The notes: generated by a model from the letters alone, not told the origin. A stretch of 64,000 nt of DNA from Gimesia benthica (GCF_009720525.1 NZ_CP043930.1:310001-374000), one strand, 5' to 3'; counted from the first letter of the stretch, positions 36,122 through 44,771 are shown. Made by a program: numbers and translations.

Positions 36122-36922
36122 TTACCGCCTCGAGAGTCTTCGAACTAAACTCGAGACGAAAAGTCCCATAGCAATATATCTGGCAATATTTATCACAGAG
36201 GAAGATAACAAAGATAATTTTGCTGACTTCCCACCAACACAAAACACACTAAATGTCTCCCTAATCGAATCGTGAAATGAAATATCAGAGGACAAAAAAA
36301 TTAAAAGACTCATAACAAAAACTAAACATGGGATTGATAAGAACATCAAAGAGGGGATTTCACCATTTCCCCAAATTAAACGGAATAATCCAAAATTCAA
36401 ACATTTTATAACATACCATGATCGATTCCAAAAACCGTTATATTCGCTCTTATCTCGGTAGTATTGCTCTCTGGAAAAAGCAGCCTTAAACAGATGACTC
36501 CAAGTAGCTTCTAATTCCACTTTAATTGCAAAATTCACACCTTCATAATCACCAATTGATGCATAGTTCATTCTCAAGCTCTTAGCCAAATACATTTTGA
36601 GGTTATCTTGAATTGGCAAATTCCGTTTTAATGGTCCCATTCCAATTTGAGTGCGATCAAAGCTCGTATACATAAAGTTACAGCCTAGAAATTCTGCCCC
36701 TTGAAAATTCGTATCTGAAATCTTTGCTCCGGTGAAATCACAATTTTTAAATTGACAGTTTCTGAAGTAACATTCATTTATAATTGACTGCTTAAAACTA
36801 ACATTTTCAAAAGAAAAGTCGACAGCATAAACCCTGATCAACTCACACCTTTCAAAGTTTAAGCTTTCATCATCTTGCTGTATCTCTTTCTCTTTTATCC
36901 TTTGTTTTTTGTGAATCTTCAT
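36122..36922 (-). CDS. Pentapeptide-repeat membrane protein, first gene of the islet operon
   Basis: 266 residues. Residues about 20-90 hold pentapeptide repeats (FRNCQFKNCDFTGAKISDT, then NFQGAEFLGCNF), a beta-helix that often binds proteins or membranes. Two hydrophobic segments follow: IPSLMFLSIPCLVFVMSLLI (about 190-210) and SVINIARYIAMGLFVSSLV (about 240-258). The stretch between them (FSVFCVGG) resembles a pore loop. This TM-loop-TM layout recalls two-helix ion channels and suggests a membrane effector, but no selectivity motif is present. The ATG has AAAGG upstream. It leads the nucleotidyltransferase gene with one base between. Confidence 0.6.
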   Translation of the reverse strand: MKIHKKQRIKEKEIQQDDESLNFERCELIRVYAVDFSFENVSFKQSIINECYFRNCQFKNCDFTGAKISDTNFQGAEFLGCNFMYTSFDRTQIGMGPLKRNLPIQDNLKMYLAKSLRMNYASIGDYEGVNFAIKVELEATWSHLFKAAFSREQYYRDKSEYNGFWNRSWYVIKCLNFGLFRLIWGNGEIPSLMFLSIPCLVFVMSLLIFLSSDISFHDSIRETFSVFCVGGKSAKLSLLSSSVINIARYIAMGLFVSSLVRRLSRR

Positions 36923-36980
36923 TGATCACAAAACCTTTACATTATTGATTTGAGAGTCGTAAATTATTTATCAGTACAGT

Positions 36981-36992
36981 ATATTTAAATAT
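36981..36992. promoter_or_regulatory. Palindrome upstream of the islet operon
   Basis: A 12-bp perfect palindrome ATATTTAAATAT about 60 bases upstream of the first islet gene. It could be an operator for the HTH-like product or part of a promoter (TATACT lies next to it on the minus strand). Weak. Confidence 0.25.
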
Positions 36993-37122
36993 TCACGAAT
37001 GTACAACAAGAAAGCATCTAACATTAGGTTGAAGTCTGTTTCTAATTGGCAAATAAATCGTAAAATCCTTCGGAATAAACTTTCACACCAGTGATCAGCA
37101 TTGACCTGCGTTATTGTATTTT

Positions 37123-37170
37123 GGAATCAGATTTCGCCTGCCGGGGATTCGAGTCCCTCCACCACTACTT
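37123..37170 (+). repeat. Decayed copy of the 3' half of tRNA(CAU), att-like repeat
   Basis: It aligns without gaps to tRNA bases 35054-35101, from the anticodon stem through the T arm to the discriminator and the following ACTT. The T arm is nearly intact (CGAGTCCCTCCACC) but the anticodon position reads CAG and stems are broken. The 5' half of the tRNA is absent. It ends the AT-rich islet and is followed by its own terminator. Confidence 0.75.
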
Positions 37171-37177
37171 ATAAAAG

Positions 37178-37218
37178 AAAGCCAGAAGCATTCAATCAGT
37201 AATGCTTCTGGCTTTTTT
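37178..37218 (+). terminator. Terminator behind the tRNA remnant
   Basis: AAAGCCAGAAGCATT (37178-37192) pairs perfectly with AATGCTTCTGGCTTT (37201-37215), then more T. Its presence after a tRNA fragment suggests the remnant was once a complete tRNA locus or the end of the original one. Confidence 0.92.
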
Positions 37219-37253
37219 ATGCGCTGAGTTAAAAGTGATCCCGCCGCTGTCGC

Positions 37254-37643
37254 TCAGGACTCTTTCACCTTTTCCAGTGTCTTCTTGAAAAGGAACAACG
37301 GCAGCACCAGCCCCGCGATCAAAGCGACGACCCAGATGATCAACGGCGCGAGAATCCAGGTGGTGAGGCCGGAGATCTTCAGTCCATCGGAAAACATGCT
37401 GGTTCCGATCAGGCCAACCAGGATTGCGACCAGGGCAACGCCGCCACTCATCTGGGGCACGTTCTTGATCGAGATCTTAATCAGCAGGGGAGTAATCACA
37501 ACCACGATCAGCGTGAAGATCGCCGCGACGATGACGATCGACCAGAAGTCGATGGAGAAGCCGGGCAACAACTTGGCAGCCACGACGATTCCAATCGCAT
37601 TCCCGAGTACATACAGGACAGTGGAGGCGAGAAGACGAACCAT
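37254..37643 (-). CDS. Four-TM membrane protein, phage holin superfamily IV-like
   Basis: 129 residues and almost entirely four hydrophobic helices, starting MVRLLASTVLYVLGNAIGIV and ending in a short charged tail KKTLEKVKES. The pattern fits the YvlD/mycobacterial-type holin superfamily IV (PF04020), whose bacterial members are mostly not lytic. AAAGGAAG lies right before the ATG. A truncated copy of this gene's 5' end and leader occurs at 39593-39780. Function unknown. Confidence 0.65.
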   Translation of the reverse strand: MVRLLASTVLYVLGNAIGIVVAAKLLPGFSIDFWSIVIVAAIFTLIVVVITPLLIKISIKNVPQMSGGVALVAILVGLIGTSMFSDGLKISGLTTWILAPLIIWVVALIAGLVLPLFLFKKTLEKVKES

Positions 37644-38022
37644 AGAATCTTCCTTTCACGGCGAGAGCCGTTCTGGACCTGCTGTCCGTAGCAATTGATC
37701 TGAGATTTTTGAATAGTGACTGGAACCCGATTATCGACTGTGCAATTTCAACTGTCAACTTTTTTTTGACGGGGAGGTCAATCGAAGGTTTTCGATTGGC
37801 TGGAAACGCCTCCAACTCGCACCAGGATTTCCCGACCGTTGGTCTCCCTCTTGAACCGATATGCTTACAAATTATCAGTGCCATTCTCATTCAACAGTGG
37901 CCTCAATCTCCGCCCAGTCCCCCCAATTCTTAAGTTTTTTCCATCTTGGGGTAGTCAAAATCTGCCGATATTGAGAAAAGGGGGCCACAATCTATCTAAA
38001 TTACTGAATCGGAGTTCCCACA
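37644..38022. other. Intergenic region between divergent genes, partly duplicated at 39.7 kb
   Basis: About 380 bases. The first 120 or so, upstream of the four-TM gene, resemble the stretch at 39665-39780. The rest should contain promoters for both genes. No gene seen. Confidence 0.4.
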
Positions 38023-39357
38023 TTGCTGGATGTTGACCGTTCGCAATCCATCTGTGTTATTGGAGCAGGAAGCTCAGGGCTGGCCGCCGCAAAAAACCTG
38101 AATGAAGAGGGTTTTGCCGTAGATGTGCTGGAACACGAGCGGGATCTGGGAGGCAACTGGAACTATGAGCTGGATTGTGCCCGCGTCTACCGCTCCACTC
38201 ACACCATTACCTCCAAACACACGATGCGTTTCGTGGACTTCTCCATGCCCGGCGATTTCCCCGAATACCCCCATCACAGCCAGATCTGCAACTACCTCCA
38301 GCAATACGCCGACAGGTTCCAGTTACGCCCGTTGATCGAGTTCAACACAGGAGTCGAGCGCATCGAACCCGAACCGGGTACGGATGACTGGAACGTCACG
38401 CTTTCGAACGGACAGATCAGATGCTACGCCGCGGTCGTTATTGCCAACGGCCACAACTGGTCGCCGCGCTATCCGGACTACCCGGGGGAATCGACCGCAG
38501 ACGTCTTCCATTCCGCAGCTTACAAAACCGCGGGAGTCTTCGAAGGTAAAACCGTGCTCGTCGTGGGAGGCGGGAACAGCGGCTGTGACATCGCCGTCGA
38601 ATCCGCACAACACGGCTGTCGCACCTTCCACAGCACCCGTCGGGGTTACTACTACATCCCCAAATTTCTACTGGGAACCGGTTCCGAACGACTGGGCCAG
38701 CGCATGCGGCGGATTCAGTTGCCGCTGTTCCTGAGGCGCTGGCTGATGCAGACGGTCCTCCGGTTCTCCATCGGAACCCCGGAAAGAAACGGGCTGCCAA
38801 AACCGGACCACAGGCTCTACGAAACCCATCCCCTGGTCAACACGCTGCTCCCGTATTACGTCCGCCACGGCGACATCGCCCCTAAACCGGACATCGACCA
38901 TTTCGCTGGACGCCGCGTGCATTTCGTGGACGGCACCAGTGAAGAAGTGGACGTCGTGGTCTACGCAACCGGCTACAACATTGTCTTCCCCTTCATTGAG
39001 AACAAATGGCTCAACTGGCAGGAGGGGAAACCGCGTTTGTACAAGAACGTGTTTCATCCCACATCAGACACACTGTTCGTCGCCGGTCTGATTCAGCCCG
39101 ACAGCGGCCAGTTTGGACTGGTGGACTGGCAGATGCGCGCCGTAGCAGCCTGGCTGCGGGCCAGAAAAAAGAACCCGCGACAGCTGGACTGGTTTCGAAA
39201 TCAAAGACAACAGGTGGACGAAGATCTGACCAACGGCGTCAAAATGCAGTCTACGGCCCGGCACTCAATCCAGGTCGACGCCTGGAGCTACCGCCGCGCA
39301 CTCCAGAAACTGGTCACACGCCTGGAAAGCATTGTCGTCCCATCGCGAGCTGCATAG
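38023..39357 (+). CDS. Flavin-containing monooxygenase
   Basis: 444 residues starting at a TTG with CGGAG upstream. The FAD-binding GAGSSGLAAAKNL lies near residue 15 and the NADPH-binding GGGNSGCDIAVE near 185. Between them is DVFHSAAYK, a reduced form of the FMO identifier FxGxxxHxxxY. ATGYN near 310 is also a family marker. FMOs oxidise N or S centres of small molecules using NADPH and oxygen. The substrate is unknown. It is bracketed by two tRNA remnants and may have arrived with that region. Confidence 0.85.
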   Translation: MLDVDRSQSICVIGAGSSGLAAAKNLNEEGFAVDVLEHERDLGGNWNYELDCARVYRSTHTITSKHTMRFVDFSMPGDFPEYPHHSQICNYLQQYADRFQLRPLIEFNTGVERIEPEPGTDDWNVTLSNGQIRCYAAVVIANGHNWSPRYPDYPGESTADVFHSAAYKTAGVFEGKTVLVVGGGNSGCDIAVESAQHGCRTFHSTRRGYYYIPKFLLGTGSERLGQRMRRIQLPLFLRRWLMQTVLRFSIGTPERNGLPKPDHRLYETHPLVNTLLPYYVRHGDIAPKPDIDHFAGRRVHFVDGTSEEVDVVVYATGYNIVFPFIENKWLNWQEGKPRLYKNVFHPTSDTLFVAGLIQPDSGQFGLVDWQMRAVAAWLRARKKNPRQLDWFRNQRQQVDEDLTNGVKMQSTARHSIQVDAWSYRRALQKLVTRLESIVVPSRAA

Positions 39358-39374
39358 TTCGCTGCCGGGGTTTT

Positions 39375-39448
39375 GATTTTCTGGCTCGGTTGGTAAGCGC
39401 AATAGAACCAGCAGAGATGTGTCGGGAGTTCGAGTCCTTCCACCATTA
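39375..39448 (+). pseudogene. Decayed full-length copy of tRNA(CAU)
   Basis: It aligns without gaps to the intact tRNA from the D arm on. The D arm (GGCTCGGTTGGT) and T arm (TTCGAGTCCTTCCACC) are recognisable. The anticodon stem and acceptor stem no longer pair and the anticodon position reads CAG. So it is not functional as a tRNA. Confidence 0.7.
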
Positions 39449-39592
39449 GTTAAAAACCAGAATCCTCAAAGACTGTAGTTTCAACTGGTTTATCTTTGCA
39501 TTGAGTTGAAAGCCATCTATTGTGAGCGATGGTCTTGATTGATCCACTTTCATTCATGAATGCGCACTCAACACGCATCACAGCGACGAAAT

Positions 39593-39664
39593 TCACAACA
39601 CAGGGATTCGGTTTACGGGGGCATTCCCGGTTGCCGGGACAGTGGAAGCGAGAAGCCGAATCAT
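39593..39664 (-). pseudogene. Truncated copy of the four-TM protein gene
   Basis: The minus strand starts with the same ribosome site AAAGGAAG and encodes MIRLLASTV, one change from the first nine residues of the gene at 37254-37643. It then diverges and stops after 23 codons. Upstream similarity continues to about 39780. It is a remnant of a duplication that also included the tRNA. Confidence 0.75.
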
Positions 39665-40091
39665 AGAATCTTCCTTTCACGACGATCGCCGTCCAGAGCC
39701 CGGCCCCTTAGCAATCAGCTATTATTTGAACAGTGCCTGAATCCCGGTTCTCAGCTGCGCACTTTCAACACTCAATACGCGAATTCGATTTTCTTCAAAT
39801 CTCACCGGGGGATCAGGCGATCGATTTGTGGTACCACTTTCGCACCGTATTCTACATACAAATGTTATAACCCGCTCTTTTAAAATAAAGTTATGTGAAG
39901 CAGCTGTTTTTTTCTCATCATCAAGTCTCCACTCCTCCCCTGAAACTATGTTTTTAAGTCATTTTATGGCATTCAGCAATGCTTCACATCGACTGCGGAA
40001 GCTGTGATTGAGGACACTCAGTACCGATAGTCAGTCAGTCAACCTGAAGGTTGACTGAACTCGAGATTCACTTTTTTGATTCAATAAAATT
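39665..40091. other. Intergenic stretch with duplicated leader and a perfect hairpin
   Basis: No gene. Bases up to about 39780 match the leader of the four-TM gene; beyond that the sequence is AT-rich and unassigned, ending in the hairpin at 40035-40058 before the acyltransferase gene. Confidence 0.4.
40035..40058. promoter_or_regulatory. Perfect 10-bp hairpin upstream of the acyltransferase gene
   Basis: TCAGTCAACC pairs with GGTTGACTGA around a TGAA loop. It ends 33 bases before the ATG at 40092. A T-run comes about 12 bases later, so termination is possible but not typical; it may be an operator or an RNA leader stem. Confidence 0.5.
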
Positions 40092-41270
40092 ATGTCAGGG
40101 CCCAACTTGGACATCATCGAAATCAACGAAATCAATGGTCTGGTACAAATCTGCAATGACTGGAATCGATTGCTGGCTGTAACTCCGGGCGGTAACTTCT
40201 TCCAGTCTTTTAACTGGTTAAAAGTGTATTGGCAGCATTTTCATCAGAAGCAATTTCTGCGCGTGTTTGTGGTCAGGGAGGCCGGCGAAGTGACGGGAAT
40301 CGTGCCGCTCTGCGTGCGGCGGATCAAAACCAAGATGGGGACGTGCAGTATTCTAACCTATCCCTTTGATGACTGGGGAAGTTTCTACGGCCCTGTATCC
40401 GCTAACCCCGAAGCCACCTTGAACTGTGTTCTGAAATACGTGCAACAGACACAACGCGACTGGGATCTGATTGACCTGCGTTGTGTCGACACGGATGGAT
40501 TTGATGGAGGTGCGACTGAACGGGCACTGGATGCGGCCGGACTTGCGTGTGCTAAATTTGAGTGGAGCCAGACCTACTATGTTGACCTTCAGCAGAACTG
40601 GGATGATTATCTGGCAACGCGCAGCGGAAAAGCACGCCAGACCTTTCGACGTGCAGAGAAGCGAGTTGCCGAGGAAGGGACAGTTGAATACTTACGTTAT
40701 CGCCCCCGCGGAGAAAAATGCGGCGAGAGCGATCCCCGCTGGGATTTGTATGATACATGCGAGGAAATTGCCAGCAGCAGCTGGCAAGGTAGCTCAACCA
40801 CCGGAACGACATTATCGTACGAAGATGTAGCCCAGTATTTCCGCGATACCCACGAGAGTGCAGCCCGTTTTGGATCCGTCGATCTAAATCTGTTGTACCT
40901 GTCCGGACAGCCGGCAGCCTTCATTTACAATTACGTCTACCAGGGAATCGTCTATTCACTGCGGATGGGCTTTAACCCTGATGTATCCAACAAAGGGCTG
41001 GGACGTTTGTTAATGGGTCAGATGCTGCGTGACAGCATGGAACGTGGAGACCGAATCTACGATATCGGCCCCGGCTCTCCAGATGCCAAGAAATACTGGT
41101 ATACCTCGGTCGAGAACAGTTATCGGTATGTGCATTATTCCAGCGAATCTAAAAAAGCAAAAATGCTGCAGATCAGTAATCGCATCGCCAGCTGGTATCG
41201 AAGGGACAAGCAAGATCATCAGCAAAACTCTCTGAGTTCAAAAGAAACTCAGACTTCCGTTTCTGGCTAA
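40092..41270 (+). CDS. GNAT/FemAB-like acyltransferase (BcsL/CelD type)
   Basis: 392 residues, no signal peptide. The N-terminal half has GGNFFQSFNWLKVYWQHF and VVREAGEVTGIVPLCV, typical of the CelD/BcsL double-GNAT fold (Acetyltransf_6). The C-terminal half has PAAFIYNYVYQGIVYSLRMGF and DPGSPDAK-like turns (YDIGPGSPDAKKYW). Members are linked to exopolysaccharide or cell-wall modification. The acceptor is unknown. A small membrane protein gene follows 60 bases later on the same strand. Confidence 0.72.
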   Translation: MSGPNLDIIEINEINGLVQICNDWNRLLAVTPGGNFFQSFNWLKVYWQHFHQKQFLRVFVVREAGEVTGIVPLCVRRIKTKMGTCSILTYPFDDWGSFYGPVSANPEATLNCVLKYVQQTQRDWDLIDLRCVDTDGFDGGATERALDAAGLACAKFEWSQTYYVDLQQNWDDYLATRSGKARQTFRRAEKRVAEEGTVEYLRYRPRGEKCGESDPRWDLYDTCEEIASSSWQGSSTTGTTLSYEDVAQYFRDTHESAARFGSVDLNLLYLSGQPAAFIYNYVYQGIVYSLRMGFNPDVSNKGLGRLLMGQMLRDSMERGDRIYDIGPGSPDAKKYWYTSVENSYRYVHYSSESKKAKMLQISNRIASWYRRDKQDHQQNSLSSKETQTSVSG

Positions 41271-41330
41271 CAAGTTGGGGGGCCTTAGCCATTTCCTGTT
41301 CTCCTGCAAACACATTTTGAAAGCATTTTC

Positions 41331-42065
41331 ATGTCCTCACAATCGTCCTTAGTACAAATAAAACTTCCGGCGCCGTTCGAGGTCACACGCAGATTACTGA
41401 TTATCGTCGGGCTGTTGCTGAGTTTAAGCCTGCTTTCACAATTGGTGAAATATGGCACCGGTCATGATCAGGTATTTGGAATCATTCCTCTGCTGTACGT
41501 GGACTATGAAGCCAATTTGCCGACCTGGTACTCTTCCATAGCATTACTTACCGCTTCCCTGGTTCTGCTGCTGATCGCGCTCAGTAAACGCTCACAGGCT
41601 GATCGCTTTACCTTACACTGGTTTTTTATGGCAGGGCTGTTTTGTCTTCTCTCACTCGATGAGGTAGCGACAATTCATGAATGTGCGATCGAGCCGATGC
41701 GCAGATTAATTGATGCGCGAGGGGTCTTGCATTACGCCTGGGTGATTCCGGGAGGGATCTTCGTCCTGGTTGTCGGAGCACTGATGTCCCGTTTTCTGTT
41801 TTCACTCCCCGCCCGGACTCGGAATCTGTATCTCCTCGCTGCTGGAGTCTTTGTCGGGGGAGCCATTGGAGTGGAAATGATCAGCGCATTCCACGCCTTT
41901 TCCCATGGCGAAAAGAATCTGCTCTACGCTCTCATCATCACTTTTGAGGAAGCAATGGAAATGCTGGGAGTGATCATTTTTATTCACGCCAGCCTGGAAT
42001 ATCTGTGTGAACATGTGCGTTCTATGGAATTCAGTTTGCCGGAACGCAGCGAACCAACGACCTGA
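41331..42065 (+). CDS. Polytopic membrane protein of unknown function
   Basis: 244 residues with about six hydrophobic helices (LLIIVGLLLSLSLLSQLV near 21, then SSIALLTASLVLLLIAL, FFMAGLFCLLSLDEVATIHE, WVIPGGIFVLVVGALM and two more). DEVATIHE and the His/Glu in AFHAFSHGE and TFEEAMEMLG lie in or near helices and could bind a metal or cofactor. I do not know the family. Likely in one operon with the acyltransferase gene upstream. Confidence 0.6.
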   Translation: MSSQSSLVQIKLPAPFEVTRRLLIIVGLLLSLSLLSQLVKYGTGHDQVFGIIPLLYVDYEANLPTWYSSIALLTASLVLLLIALSKRSQADRFTLHWFFMAGLFCLLSLDEVATIHECAIEPMRRLIDARGVLHYAWVIPGGIFVLVVGALMSRFLFSLPARTRNLYLLAAGVFVGGAIGVEMISAFHAFSHGEKNLLYALIITFEEAMEMLGVIIFIHASLEYLCEHVRSMEFSLPERSEPTT

Positions 42066-42164
42066 AACCGACACCCTACTCGCCGTGAACAAGGCCTCTA
42101 GACTTCGCTGTTTCTCAACAGAATCGTCCCCAGGCAGAAAGCTTCCCTCACGAATTGCCGACAT

Positions 42165-43433
42165 TCACTCAGTCTTCAACACCGGCTGTCCCCACACCGC
42201 CAGGTTATGACTCGGTTCGGAACCTTCGCCGGCGATTGTCTTCAGCGTCAGCTTCAAGACCTCAGCCGAGGGCAGGGGGACGTCCAGTTTGACGGGTTCA
42301 TCCCCCACAAGCAGTGGTTTGGTGCGGACCAGTTCCTTGCCGTTCGCCTCGACCGCGAACATGACTGCTCCCTTCTTACCCGCGGTGGGATGCAGTCCAA
42401 CATCGCACGTAAACCGCTTGAAGACACTCCCCGGGGCCAGCACGAAGTCCAGTTCGAACGGCGTCCCCATGCCATAGCCGGTTTCGTATCTGGTCTCATT
42501 AATCTTGAGGGGATGCAGTTGCCGCCGGGCGTCCATCGCCTGGTTCACCAGGAACGGTTTCACGTAATACGGGTGGGGAATCATCCGCCCCCGGAAATCA
42601 GGCAACCACTCTGTCAATGATTGATCAGCGAACAGAAACTCCTGATCGTCCACATGGTCCGTCGCCAGGCAGATCGCGGTAAAGATCACATCCGCCGTAT
42701 GCCGCCCGTTGGCCAGGGCCGCAGCCGCCCGATGTTCGTCCGCCTTGGTGCCGTCTCCGTGCATCGTGTCCTGTACGATGGGAATGATGTGCGCTGCGGC
42801 ATTGTTCCGCAGCAGCTTCTGGTGCTCATAGATTCGCAGCGCCGCCTCAGCACGCGTCCGTCCCAAAAGTCGGGGCGTATACGCTTCATCCGCCAGTTGA
42901 TAATTGCCGGAATCCATGAAGCCACCCGCGCCAAACAGATAGTTATAGCGTGCCTTGTCCTTGGGGGGAGGCAGCAGCGTTTTGAGTTGCAGCTCGGAAA
43001 CGGGACTGCTGTGTGCCGAGGGACAGCCCGGATCTTCGTTCCAGTGACAGAGCACGCCCAGGTACTTCATCGCCTCATCTGTTTTACCCGCGTTCAGGTT
43101 ATCGGCGATCTGCTCCAGGTACCACTGGATGGCGGTCGCACTCTGTGTCGGCGGGTTGACATCATGCAGCGAGAGCCGCACGCCCGGCACCAGGCAGTAA
43201 GCATCCAGTTGCGGCATTTTTCCACCGGCGTGCTTGTCCTGCAGCGACGTGTAATCCCGACAGAGACGGGTGAGATTTTCCTGGCCAAGCAATTCAGTTT
43301 GCCATTCCGGCAGCCGGGCCACCGCCCAGAGCCGAATCAGACGATGTCCTTTCCCCCAGGCCCAGAGCGATTCCGAAGCAGACAGGCACACGGCCAGAAT
43401 CATCAATCCAGCAACAAGACGACACACACGCAT
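42165..43433 (-). CDS. Secreted Zn-dependent S1/P1-nuclease or phospholipase C-like protein with NPCBM-type domain
   Basis: About 422 residues from the ATG at 43433 with GAGGAAG upstream. The signal peptide would be cut just before WGKGHRLI, leaving an N-terminal Trp as in S1/P1 nucleases and PLC, whose Trp-1 binds zinc. HxxxD-type ligands occur in LCHWNEDPGCPSAHSS and around VQDTMHGDG. The last 120 residues (FELDFVLAPGSVFKRFTCDV, GLHPTAGKKGAVMF) resemble an NPCBM carbohydrate-binding domain. The assignment is by motif pattern only; substrate could be nucleic acid or phospholipid. Confidence 0.6.
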   Translation of the reverse strand: MRVCRLVAGLMILAVCLSASESLWAWGKGHRLIRLWAVARLPEWQTELLGQENLTRLCRDYTSLQDKHAGGKMPQLDAYCLVPGVRLSLHDVNPPTQSATAIQWYLEQIADNLNAGKTDEAMKYLGVLCHWNEDPGCPSAHSSPVSELQLKTLLPPPKDKARYNYLFGAGGFMDSGNYQLADEAYTPRLLGRTRAEAALRIYEHQKLLRNNAAAHIIPIVQDTMHGDGTKADEHRAAAALANGRHTADVIFTAICLATDHVDDQEFLFADQSLTEWLPDFRGRMIPHPYYVKPFLVNQAMDARRQLHPLKINETRYETGYGMGTPFELDFVLAPGSVFKRFTCDVGLHPTAGKKGAVMFAVEANGKELVRTKPLLVGDEPVKLDVPLPSAEVLKLTLKTIAGEGSEPSHNLAVWGQPVLKTE

Positions 43434-43562
43434 GGCTCTTCCTCTATTATGGCTGAGTTCGGGGAATCGATCGAGAGACTTCGATTCTAAGCCGCCAGAG
43501 AAACAGAGGCAAGGAAGCATCACCCCCTGATCTTTCAAGAAGCAACACTAGCTGTTCCCAAA

Positions 43563-44210
43563 TCACAGGTAAAACTGTTCGATGCGAAATGCTTCCCGCG
43601 AATTCAGATAAAACAAGCCGCACGTCTCTGTGCCGTTTGCATGTCTCAGCTGAAGCTGCAGCAGACAGTCGCTGTCCGGAGGACCATCGGGATTAAGACG
43701 CCCCTCTGCCATGATTTCCAGTTCCTCACCCCCCTCCAACGCAGCAAACGGGCCGCATGCCTGCGTGATGTGGTCAATGATCGTCACCAGTTCCTGTTCC
43801 GGCAGTTCTGCCTGTAGCGCGGGAGAGAGCAGGGCATAAAAGTCTGTGATCTCACCCGCGATCAGTTTTTCTACATACGACTCGACGGCCTCCCGACAAC
43901 CCGGCGTCGGCCGCCAGACCGTCTCGTAACCCCCATCCTGGAAATAATCGCTGATCCCCAGCGGGATTGCCGCCAGCCAGATCAAGCCCATGACCAGTAA
44001 TAAAACAACGCACGTCTCCAGGTCAGGCAACACCCCCGCGAACGACTGTCCCGCCATCCACATACTGAAGAACATCGCACACAGCCCGATGAGTAGCAGG
44101 TACCGGACGATCCACGCGACCATCAAACCAGTGAAGACCAAATTGAACGGCGCCAGCACCACTTCAGCTAACACCGGACGAACTGACTTTCTGAGCTTGA
44201 TAAATGTCAT
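43563..44210 (-). CDS. Membrane protein with C-terminal soluble domain, unknown
   Basis: 215 residues. Two or three hydrophobic helices at about 20-55 and 65-85. Then a soluble part (GCREAVESYVEKLIAGEITDFYALLSPALQAELPE) that follows the pattern of an NTF2-like or DUF3887-type domain: helices then strands. Function unknown. It precedes the zinc protein on the same strand by about 130 bases. Confidence 0.55.
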   Translation of the reverse strand: MTFIKLRKSVRPVLAEVVLAPFNLVFTGLMVAWIVRYLLLIGLCAMFFSMWMAGQSFAGVLPDLETCVVLLLVMGLIWLAAIPLGISDYFQDGGYETVWRPTPGCREAVESYVEKLIAGEITDFYALLSPALQAELPEQELVTIIDHITQACGPFAALEGGEELEIMAEGRLNPDGPPDSDCLLQLQLRHANGTETCGLFYLNSREAFRIEQFYL

Positions 44211-44414
44211 GATAGCGATACCAGTGAAGGGCTCCTCTCAATCCAGGATTTCATTCAGCCAAAGAGGCAATAAAAGTTGATCTCCCCACGTCGTCAGACC
44301 GTTACCAGACTGCACTACACCAGAGAAACAGATTGAACCCGCAACCATAAATATGTATACTACAGAAAAATTCAAACGGCGACACACAATAATAATCCAC
44401 ACCAGGAAAGCTCC

Positions 44415-44771
44415 ATGACAGCAGCGCTTTGCCTTTATGAACTCGATCACCCCACTGCGATGTCGGTACTACAGCAGGTCCAACAAAGGTGCAGTGGACT
44501 TGAATTAGTCAGCCATACGAAAGAAGAGTACGATTCCACTAACTCGACAGGCTGGTCCGAGATTCTGGAATACGCCCAAGGTCCCGACAGAATCACCATC
44601 GTCGTGGGCTACGAACCCCATCCTGAAGCGCCTCTCATGGATTATTTCGTGATGGTCGATCCCCATTCCCGAATGAAATGTGAGTTGAATCCACTGCACG
44701 AAATGGTATTACCGCTCATTGAAGAACTCGTCAATAAATCAAAGAGCTTACGATCAATACAGCAGGATTAA
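44415..44771 (+). CDS. Hypothetical protein
   Basis: 118 residues, soluble, no known motif. Alternating strands and helices (MSVLQQVQQRC, RITIVVGYEPH, YFVMVDPHSRMKCEL). AGGAAAG before the ATG supports it as a real gene. Possibly the first of a small operon with the next two genes. Confidence 0.5.
   Translation: MTAALCLYELDHPTAMSVLQQVQQRCSGLELVSHTKEEYDSTNSTGWSEILEYAQGPDRITIVVGYEPHPEAPLMDYFVMVDPHSRMKCELNPLHEMVLPLIEELVNKSKSLRSIQQD

Larger units (their letters stand above)
35099..37170. mobile_element. AT-rich islet inserted at the 3' end of tRNA(CAU)
   Basis: About 2.1 kb of distinctly AT-rich DNA between the tRNA and a direct repeat of its 3' half (35076-35101 against 37145-37170, 24 of 26 bases alike). 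This is the structure left by integration into a tRNA gene, with att-like repeats at both ends. It carries three minus-strand genes and no integrase, so it could be a remnant or be moved in trans. Integration is inferred from structure. Confidence 0.6.

Noticed and set aside
35099-37170. Complete integrative element with its own integrase
   Set aside because: No integrase or recombinase gene is present in the islet, so it can only be called an islet or remnant.
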